Of a stretch of 64,000 nt of DNA, positions 57,613 to 64,000 are shown in pieces. This DNA comes from Rhizobium sp. CB3090 (GTDB lineage Bacteria > Pseudomonadota > Alphaproteobacteria > Rhizobiales > Rhizobiaceae), in contig NZ_CP121664.1 in NCBI RefSeq assembly GCF_029714285.1, positions 248,001 through 312,000 of the forward strand, in the 5' to 3' direction. Under the pieces are notes generated by a model that saw nothing but the letters and a program-made list of their open reading frames with translations, was not told the DNA's origin and made no database searches. Every line of letters begins with the position of its first letter. Position 1 is the stretch's first letter. A program made the position numbers and the translations under genes.

Positions 57613-58803
57613 TTACAAAACGGTTTGGCTTTTTAGATCCTTGGGGGATCGTGTTAACACTTCGGGTGTCGCTCCGATAACCACCGTATCGTCCTGCCGG
57701 AAGCCGCCAAGTCCGTAAACATACAAACCAGGCTCGACAGAATAGACCTCGTTCTCGAGCAAGGGGCGGTGGTTAAACGACATGTCTTCAGGATATTCGT
57801 GACACATCAAGCCCATCCCGTGTCCGGTGCGGTGCATGATGTAGTCGCCAAAACCGGCTTTCTCGATCACGGCTTGTGCTGCCGAGTCGATCCCGGATAC
57901 GGGCCTCCCGGCCACGGCCGCTTCAATCCCAGCTTCATTGGCAGCGAGGGCAACTTCGAAGAAGCGCTCCTGCTGGGAATCCGGCTTTCCGCAGAACCAA
58001 GTACGTTCATTCTCCACGACCACTCCGTTGATCCGGGGGATGATCAGATTGATCATCACGTGGCCTTTTTCGAGTGTCGCTCCCGATCGTTTTCCATCTC
58101 CATGCGGAGCCGCCGACGGTGGGCCAGAAATTGACCAGAGGTCGACCAATTGAACGTCCTGCGCTGGAAATCGTCGTGCTGCCTCCTGAGCAAACTCGAC
58201 GCCCATCATCATATCCAATTCCATCAGAAGTCGTCCGGGGCGAATATTCTCCCGGTAGCGTTCCTGCAACCAATCGGTCAAGCCCGCTATTTCTCGCATG
58301 AGCGCGATTTCTTCCGGGTGCTTGACCAATCGACGCGCGCGAAGTTCTTGTGTCTTCGTCAGGAGGAGGACTTCGGGAAGCAGCGCAATTGCCTTCTGCA
58401 GCGGGCCACCACCTGCATCAGTACCAATACGAGCTTTTCCTAAGCCGGCAGCGCGCAGCTTCTCAGCGAGCATTTCCGGCCATTCGCGCACGAGGTACAT
58501 CCGGTTGTTAAGACGCGGATGCTCCGCATAGAAACTTGCATCGGATACCCAAAGGCGCCCGCCTTCGTCTGCATATCGCCAATTGTTGGTCGATAGCTCG
58601 TTAAGGATCACGAAAGGCTCGCCGTTCCTCGGGATGACACACACAATGGGCCGCTCCCATGGGCTGATGTCCGTTTGAAAATTCGTCGTAAACTGGAAGA
58701 ATTCCGTAGTAACGAATGCGAACGCATCCAGACGTTCGCGATCCATCAAGTCCAATAACATCTGGTGACGATATTGACGGACTTCAGTGCTCAAAAATGC
58801 CAT
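57613..58803 (-). CDS. M24-family (creatinase/aminopeptidase P fold) hydrolase
   Basis: 396 residues. N-terminal creatinase domain: YRHQMLLDLMDRERLDAFAFVTTEFFQFTTNF, then VILNELSTNNWRY. C-terminal pita-bread domain: LVKHPEEIALMREIAGLTDW, GHVMINLIIPRINGVVVENERT, HRTGHGMGLMCHEYPED, LLENEVYSVEPGLYVYGLGGFRQDDTVVI. In metallo-M24 enzymes two aspartates occupy the positions that here read N (NLIIP) and E (VENERT), so the dinuclear metal site looks incomplete. This suggests a metal-independent creatinase- or ectoine-hydrolase-like enzyme rather than an aminopeptidase. It would cleave an amide or C-N bond. Confidence 0.85.
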   Translation of the reverse strand: MAFLSTEVRQYRHQMLLDLMDRERLDAFAFVTTEFFQFTTNFQTDISPWERPIVCVIPRNGEPFVILNELSTNNWRYADEGGRLWVSDASFYAEHPRLNNRMYLVREWPEMLAEKLRAAGLGKARIGTDAGGGPLQKAIALLPEVLLLTKTQELRARRLVKHPEEIALMREIAGLTDWLQERYRENIRPGRLLMELDMMMGVEFAQEAARRFPAQDVQLVDLWSISGPPSAAPHGDGKRSGATLEKGHVMINLIIPRINGVVVENERTWFCGKPDSQQERFFEVALAANEAGIEAAVAGRPVSGIDSAAQAVIEKAGFGDYIMHRTGHGMGLMCHEYPEDMSFNHRPLLENEVYSVEPGLYVYGLGGFRQDDTVVIGATPEVLTRSPKDLKSQTVL

Positions 58804-59458
58804 CCAAAACCTCGTTTCATTGATTTAAGCCTTCCTCGGCGCGGTATTGCGCTGGGATCTGTTCAGACGCCAATCCTGATTAGAAATTTCTCACGCAGGA
58901 AGCGCCATCTACGACGATGAAACATATGAGTCACCCGGCTGTCAATGAATCATTTGGAGCAAATATCGCCCTGCGGCGCACCAGCGATTACAGCTCAACA
59001 CAGGCTTTCCTTTGCAACTCATGACGTGAGCAAGCGCCCGAGAAAAGCCGGGTAAAAACCGTGGCATCAAAGTCCATCACGCATGCGGCTCAAGTGCGGC
59101 GCACTTAAGAACCGGTCTTTGGAAGGAACGATTAAATCGTTTAGGAGAGCACATCGGGCATAATACGCTTGGATCATATCTCTCAGTATAAAACATTTGT
59201 TGCAATAAAATTCGTATTGCGCTAGGCATTGCGGCCAGCCGGTAGGGTCCTTGTGGGCATGCCGCTGCCTGGGACTGGTCAGTCGGTTCTCGCCGCCTGG
59301 TTGGTGCAAGGGAGGAATAAAGTCAGCCGCATCGAACACAATCTCCGAGGGGTCAGACACAGGCTTCGGCAATGGAGGTTTGATCCCGGCGAGTGCATCA
59401 CCATGAACCGAACAACCGAATCCCCTTGACGAGCAAGGGAATAACAGAGGGAACGAAA
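58804..59458. other. Divergent intergenic region between M24 and binding protein copy 2
   Basis: 655 bp holding the promoters of both genes. I found no perfect NifA element and no convincing sigma-54 promoter, in contrast to the 43.8-kb region. No gene is supported. Confidence 0.45.
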
Positions 59459-60562
59459 ATGAGTTTTTTGATAAATCGCAGGCACTTCATGCAGGTCACA
59501 TCCTCCGTGATCGCGATCGGTGCGATGTCTTCCGTTTCGGGTCGCGCCGGGGCGGCTTCCGCTGGTGAGTTGAAGGTCAACATGAGCGGCGGCAACTGGG
59601 GAAACGCAGTCATGAAGGCGTATGTCGAGCCTTTCGTGGCGGAGACAGGGGTTAAGGTTACCCCGGTTACGGCGGACTTCTCATCCACGCAGATCGCGAT
59701 GATGGTCGACACGAAAAACGTTTCGGCTGACGTCGTGAACCTCGGTCAGACCAACGTCGACCCGCTGACTGCCAAAGGATATCTGGAGCCGGTCGACTAT
59801 TCCTTGTGGAAGAAGGATGAACTGGAAGCAATTTCTGAATTCGCGAAACACACAAATGGATTTGCTTCCTACGTGTATTCCACAAACATGGTATACAACA
59901 CCAAGAAGTTCCCAGCCGATAAGCCGCGACCTACCACTTGGGCGGAGTTCTGGGACGTGGAAAAATTCCCGGGCGTGCGCTCTCTCTTCACCGGCGAATA
60001 TGGAAATGGCCCATGGGAGGAAGCGTTGCTGGCGGACGGCGTGCCTATGGACAAGCTATATCCGCTGGATGTCGACCGCGTCTTTGCCAGCCTCGACAAG
60101 ATCAAGCCGCATATCCGTAAATGGTGGACCAGCGGTTCTGAAATTCTGCAGATCATGCGCGATAACGTCGCTGACGTTGTGCAGTCCTACGACGGTCGCG
60201 CACTTTCTCTGATCGACGAGGGTGCGCCCATCGAGATCAACCGCAATCAGGCGAAGCTGACGACGGACTTCTGGTGCATTCCCAAGGGCAGCCCAAACAC
60301 CGAGAATGCCCAGAAATTCCTCGAGCTCACCGGCCGCGCCGATCGGCAGGCTGCGTTCGCGGAGTTGATCGGGCAAGGTCCGACGAACAAGAACGCCTAC
60401 AAGACCATACCTGAAAAAATCGGACGAAAGCTTGCGTCGTATCCCGATTACACGGCCTCCAGCTTCGCTCTGAATGCAAAATGGTATGCGGAGACAGGCG
60501 CGGACGGCAAGTCGAACAAAGAGCTGATGGTCCAACGCTGGAACGAGTGGATCCTCCAGTAA
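59459..60562 (+). CDS. ABC transporter periplasmic binding protein, PotD-like (copy 2)
   Basis: 367 residues. Tat-type signal MSFLINRRHFMQVTSSVIAIGAMSSVSGRAGA, then ELKVNMSGGNWGNAVMKAYVEPFVAETGVKV, NMVYNTKKFPADKPRPTTWAEFWDVEKFPG, KPHIRKWWTSGSEILQIMRDNVADVVQSYDGR and AYKTIPEKIGRKLASYPDY. It aligns with copy 1 end to end. Start ATG 59459 has GAGGGAACG upstream. It is the binding protein directly linked to the ABC ATPase and permease genes that follow. Confidence 0.92.
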   Translation: MSFLINRRHFMQVTSSVIAIGAMSSVSGRAGAASAGELKVNMSGGNWGNAVMKAYVEPFVAETGVKVTPVTADFSSTQIAMMVDTKNVSADVVNLGQTNVDPLTAKGYLEPVDYSLWKKDELEAISEFAKHTNGFASYVYSTNMVYNTKKFPADKPRPTTWAEFWDVEKFPGVRSLFTGEYGNGPWEEALLADGVPMDKLYPLDVDRVFASLDKIKPHIRKWWTSGSEILQIMRDNVADVVQSYDGRALSLIDEGAPIEINRNQAKLTTDFWCIPKGSPNTENAQKFLELTGRADRQAAFAELIGQGPTNKNAYKTIPEKIGRKLASYPDYTASSFALNAKWYAETGADGKSNKELMVQRWNEWILQ

Positions 60563-60580
60563 GCCGTTCATCGAACTTCG

Positions 60581-60640
60581 ATTGGTGGCGCCATCCAATC
60601 GCGGGAGCAGGACTATGCTCCACGTGAATAGCGCCACCTT
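60581..60640 (+). repeat. Nested hairpins between binding protein and ATPase genes
   Basis: GGTGGCGC (60584-60591) pairs with GCGCCACC (60631-60638), enclosing a second stem GGAGCA (60604-60609)/TGCTCC (60616-60621). An alternative stem GATTGG/CCAATC overlaps the left arm. Such structures after a binding protein gene often protect the upstream mRNA and lower downstream expression, which would fit the need for excess binding protein. Confidence 0.6.
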
Positions 60641-60706
60641 ATCTGACGACCTGACTTTTGAGAATGGTGCGCCCGACTGGCGCACTGTTCCTCCTGGAGT
60701 TTCGCA

Positions 60707-61801
60707 ATGACCCTGAACCTGAAAAGTTATCTGCCTGCCGAGGATGAAGTATTGAAGAACCAGCCAGTCGCCACCCAGATAGAATTCTGTAATGTCACGA
60801 AAATGTATGGGGCCGTGGCTGCGGTTAAGGACATCTCGCTTTCCGTATCTCGCGGGGAGTTCCTGACCATTCTCGGCCCAAGCGGTTCGGGTAAAACCAC
60901 AGCCTTGATGCTCCTTGCCGGCTTCACGGCGCCGACGAAAGGCGACATACTCATCGCCGGAAAATCAGTTTCTGAAGTCCCGTCTTACCGGCGCGACCAA
61001 GGCATCGTATTCCAGAGCTATGCCCTTTTCCCGCACCTCACGGTTCACCGCAATCTGGAGTTTCCGCTGGAGATGCGTGGCGTCAAGGCCGCTGACAGGG
61101 CGACGCGGGTCGGCCGAATGCTTGAACGTGTTCGCCTCGGCGAATTTGGCGGCCGTATGCCATCGCAATTGAGTGGTGGTCAGCAGCAGCGCGTGGCCGT
61201 TGCGCGCGCGCTGATTGCCGACCCGCCGATCCTGCTGCTCGACGAGCCGCTTGGCGCATTGGATCGAAATCTGCGCGAACAGATGCAGATTGAAATTAAG
61301 GAACTGCACCGGGAGTTTGGAAAGACGACAATTTGCGTGACCCATGATCAGGAAGAAGCCCTGACCTTGTCGGATCGCATTGTCGTTATGCGAGCCGGTC
61401 AAATCGAGCAGATCGATACGCCCGAGGCTCTCTACGATCGGCCGAAAACGCGCTTTGTTGCCAACTTCCTGGGCGAGGCAAATATTCTCGAAAACACCGA
61501 ATTCAAAGTGGAATCCGACGCCGTGCCTTCTTCCGGCATGGTATCCATGTTGCGGCCCGAACGCATTTCGGTTGGCCGCCGTTCGGCGGCGAGACGCGCA
61601 GATGCGGATCAAAGGCAGGCAGTGTCCGGCACCGTTGAAGACATGATCTACGCCGGCCCCTTGAGAAAATACCGGGTACGTGTCGGAAACACTGTGCTGA
61701 TCGCCCGCGAACATGTCGCCTCCGACCAGGAGGTCTTCCATCCCGGCGATGAGGTTCGTCTCGACTGGCTTCGCTCCGATATCCGCTTTGTCGCGGCGTA
61801 A
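60707..61801 (+). CDS. ABC transporter ATPase, PotA-like
   Basis: 364 residues. Walker A GPSGSGKTT, signature LSGGQQQRVAVARALI, Walker B ILLLDEPLGALD and the switch histidine in CVTHDQEEALTLSDRI are all intact. A TOBE-type domain follows (about 290-364; MLRPERISVGRR, VRVGNTVLIAREH). It powers the importer with the fused permease 17 bp downstream. Family: spermidine/putrescine/iron-type importers. Confidence 0.95.
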   Translation: MTLNLKSYLPAEDEVLKNQPVATQIEFCNVTKMYGAVAAVKDISLSVSRGEFLTILGPSGSGKTTALMLLAGFTAPTKGDILIAGKSVSEVPSYRRDQGIVFQSYALFPHLTVHRNLEFPLEMRGVKAADRATRVGRMLERVRLGEFGGRMPSQLSGGQQQRVAVARALIADPPILLLDEPLGALDRNLREQMQIEIKELHREFGKTTICVTHDQEEALTLSDRIVVMRAGQIEQIDTPEALYDRPKTRFVANFLGEANILENTEFKVESDAVPSSGMVSMLRPERISVGRRSAARRADADQRQAVSGTVEDMIYAGPLRKYRVRVGNTVLIAREHVASDQEVFHPGDEVRLDWLRSDIRFVAA

Positions 61802-61818
61802 GGTGGAGGGCCAGGCAA

Positions 61819-63591
61819 ATGACGACGATTCAAAAACTGCGGTCAAAGCCGATTCTGCTTACGGTGCCGGCCTTCGGTCTGCTGTTTGCGGTATTCGGTA
61901 TACCGATGATCCTTCTGTTCCTGACGAGCTTGAACGCGCCTGCGCTTTCTCTTGTGAATTATGAAGGATTCTTCGCCCAGCGATCCTTCGTCCTGATTCT
62001 GTTTCAAACGTTCAAGATCAGCTTTGTTGCCACGGCAATATGCCTGATCATTGGCTACCCGACTGCATTTCTCATTGCAAATGGGGGACGCGCACGGCCC
62101 ATCCTGATGGTGCTGGTCTTCCTGCCTTGGCTGACAAGCGCTTTGGTGCGCACTTACGCATGGACGGTCGTCCTGGGCGACAGTGGATTGATCAATACCT
62201 TGTTGCTCAATGCGGGCATCATCGAGAGACCACTTTCGCTTATTTACAATCGTTTCGCTGTCTACGTCGGCATGGTGCACATCATGCTGCCGATGATGAT
62301 CTTGCCGCTCATCAGCGTGATGATGGGGATAGACAAATCGTTGATGTCGGCTGCGCGCAGCATGGGTGCGAAGCCGCTCACAGCCTTCTTGCGCGTCTTC
62401 TTTCCGCTGAGTATCCCGGGCATTCGAAGTGGATGCATACTGGTGTTCGTCGTGTGCCTCGGCTTCTATATCACACCGCAAGCATTGGGCGGTCTAGGCG
62501 ACACGATGTTGTCGACCCTCATCAACTCACAGCTTACAACCTCCTTAAACATCGGGCAGACAGCCGCCGCGGCTTTCATTCTGCTTGCGATGGCGGTCCT
62601 GGTTCTTTCGACGGCGGGCGTCAACCTCGCCGGCGCGCACGATCATTCAGGGCAAGCAGACAAGAAGCACCGTCCAAGCAGGCTGTCCTTTGCCGGCGCG
62701 GCGATCCGTCGTCTGAATGAACTTGCCATACCGTATCGAGCCCGCCGCTGGGCGGCCAAGCTCTACCAATCACAACGGGATACGTTTTGGTCGAAGATCC
62801 TCGGTGCAGTCTTCCTTACCCTCGTTATGATCTATCTGCTGGCACCGGGTCTGATCGTCATCGTGATATCCTTCAGTTCGGCAGAGTTTATCGAGTTTCC
62901 GCCAAGAGACGTTTCCCTGCGGTGGTACTACTCGTTCTTTGAAGATCCATCGTGGATCGGAGCTTTGTGGAACAGCTTCCAGTTCGGCGTGATCGTCGCC
63001 GCCGTGTCGACAGTCGTTGGTACATTGGCAGCTTTTGGGTTGAGCCGCTGCGCACCACGTCTTCGCTCGGGTCTGACCATGGTAATTCTGACGCCAATCA
63101 CCTTCCCGATCATCGTAGTCGGCGTAGCCGTCTATCTCGGATTGGCGAGACTTGGCCTAGTGGGAACCAACACCGGAATTATCCTCGGCCAAACCATCGG
63201 CGCGATTGGTTATGTCGTTGTGGTCGTCTTGGCGACTCTGTCAGGGTTTGACCGAAGACTGGAGCAGGCGGCCATGAGCATGCGTGCCGGGCCTGTGCAG
63301 ACCTTCCTACGAGTAACCTTGCCGTTGATCCGCTCCGGCATCATCGGCGGCGCGTTGTTCGCGTTTCTTGCGTCCTTCGATGAGGTCATCATTACGTCGT
63401 TTGTCAGCGGCTATTCGATCCCGACACTCCCTTTGAAGATGTTGGAGAACTTGAAGCAACAGATCGACCCAACGATTGCTGCAGTAGGGTCGTTGCTGAC
63501 ACTGCTACCAATCGTCTGGCTGGTCGCTCTCTACTTCACCCTTTGGCGGGGGCGGAGCAAATTGCAGACCGCGACCGTCGCCGCGACCTGA
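61819..63591 (+). CDS. Fused ABC permease (PotB-PotC type in one chain)
   Basis: 590 residues with two complete permease domains. The first (about 10-275) has the loop SMGAKPLTAFLRVFFPLSIPGIRSG, the EAA motif that contacts the ATPase. The second (about 325-580) has SMRAGPVQTFLRVTLPLIRSG. A basic, soluble linker (HDHSGQADKKHRPSR...) of about 50 residues joins them. About twelve membrane helices are expected. Usually these are two proteins; here one chain provides both halves of the channel. Inner membrane importer with the genes at 59459 and 60707. Confidence 0.93.
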   Translation: MTTIQKLRSKPILLTVPAFGLLFAVFGIPMILLFLTSLNAPALSLVNYEGFFAQRSFVLILFQTFKISFVATAICLIIGYPTAFLIANGGRARPILMVLVFLPWLTSALVRTYAWTVVLGDSGLINTLLLNAGIIERPLSLIYNRFAVYVGMVHIMLPMMILPLISVMMGIDKSLMSAARSMGAKPLTAFLRVFFPLSIPGIRSGCILVFVVCLGFYITPQALGGLGDTMLSTLINSQLTTSLNIGQTAAAAFILLAMAVLVLSTAGVNLAGAHDHSGQADKKHRPSRLSFAGAAIRRLNELAIPYRARRWAAKLYQSQRDTFWSKILGAVFLTLVMIYLLAPGLIVIVISFSSAEFIEFPPRDVSLRWYYSFFEDPSWIGALWNSFQFGVIVAAVSTVVGTLAAFGLSRCAPRLRSGLTMVILTPITFPIIVVGVAVYLGLARLGLVGTNTGIILGQTIGAIGYVVVVVLATLSGFDRRLEQAAMSMRAGPVQTFLRVTLPLIRSGIIGGALFAFLASFDEVIITSFVSGYSIPTLPLKMLENLKQQIDPTIAAVGSLLTLLPIVWLVALYFTLWRGRSKLQTATVAAT

Positions 63592-64000
63592 ACTGTGGAA
63601 CAGCGCCGGATCCCGAACAACCTCACTGCTTGCAATCGACTTGCCAATCCCAGACAGAACTGGGGCTGGCAATTTGATTCCGGTCAAATATGCGGTTGCG
63701 GCCAACCTCTTATGGGGAGAGGGATTTGGCGCCCCTGCTCGGACTTTCGAAACGTGGGTTGGCTGGGTGGAAGCCATTCGGAAGAACTGCTGCCGAACGA
63801 TGTCGATCTCCATGCCTGGTTTTTCACCCGACAGGTGTAGCTCTGCAAGGCCGCTGGCTCTGGCCCGAACCCCCGGTGAACCTATTGTCGCGAGGGATCG
63901 CGATATCCCTATGCCTGCAGAGTCACTCTACCGTCCCGGCGGCCGGCGCGTCGGCGGACCTAGATCTTCCGTCGTGGAATGGAGGTGGCATAGGTGTTCA
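63592..64000. other. Right end of window without a recognisable gene
   Basis: About 410 bp after the permease stop. Short frames only; the next gene presumably begins outside the window. Confidence 0.4.

Overview
The window is part of the symbiotic region (plasmid or island) of a root-nodulating alphaproteobacterium (a rhizobium). It carries nifHDKENX with their accessory genes, nifQ, a second-copy-type rpoN beside a peroxiredoxin gene, nodD, acdS, several IS elements and many enhancer/sigma-54 promoter modules. From memory, the order tandem-SDR gene, LLM monooxygenase, nifHDKENX, two small nif genes and fdxB resembles the y4v cluster of the Sinorhizobium fredii NGR234 symbiotic plasmid. I could not check this, and the species is not determined.

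Layout. 1-5.1 kb: a truncated hesB/iscA-type gene (-), nifQ (+), prxS-rpoN (-) and a phosphoenolpyruvate-mutase homologue (+). 5.6-8 kb: ordinary accessory genes (ribbon-helix-helix protein, small membrane protein, HMCES/YedK-type protein, COG2054-like kinase). 8.3-12.4 kb: SnoaL-like protein, two-domain SDR fusion and LLM flavin monooxygenase behind a NifA-type enhancer. 12.5-19.3 kb: proteasome-like Ntn hydrolase, S9 prolyl oligopeptidase, PhyH-type dioxygenase and nodD. 19.7-28.8 kb: the nifH-D-K-E-N-X-DUF269-DUF683-fdxB operon and a small ExoX/Psi-like membrane protein. 29-32.5 kb: acdS, a TtsI/OmpR-like regulator and an unrecognised gene. 32.6-39 kb: mobile DNA, namely an IS66 element with a perfect 8-bp target duplication whose transposase gene is split by an antisense group II intron, then an ISL3 element with perfect 38-bp terminal inverted repeats. 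39-51.6 kb: LuxR regulator, class III aminotransferase, RpiR regulator, KamA-like radical SAM enzyme, two paralogous ATP-grasp ligases separated by a broken IS3 element, a glutamate-5-kinase-like enzyme and a GNAT acetyltransferase. 52.5-63.6 kb: C45 acyltransferase/hydrolase, GAF protein, two paralogous Tat-exported binding proteins, NylB-like serine hydrolase, creatinase-like M24 protein, ABC ATPase and a fused double permease.

Regulation. Perfect TGT-N10-ACA elements (the NifA upstream activator sequence) lie 89-100 bp upstream of GG-N10-G(C/A/G) sigma-54-type promoters before nifQ, the PEP mutase gene, the SnoaL/SDR/LLM group, nifH and the kamA-like gene. Sigma-54-type promoters without an obvious enhancer precede hesB/iscA, prxS-rpoN, the TtsI-like gene and the luxR gene. 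This suggests that several uncharacterised metabolic genes are switched on with nitrogenase in bacteroids.

The most interesting hypothesis is that the 43.8-51.6 kb ligase/aminomutase genes make an amide-linked small molecule in the nodule. The adjoining 52.5-63.6 kb genes, which show no NifA enhancer and encode uptake plus three amide/peptide-type hydrolases, would let free-living siblings use it. That is a rhizopine-like arrangement with different chemistry. It is an inference from gene content and promoter motifs only.
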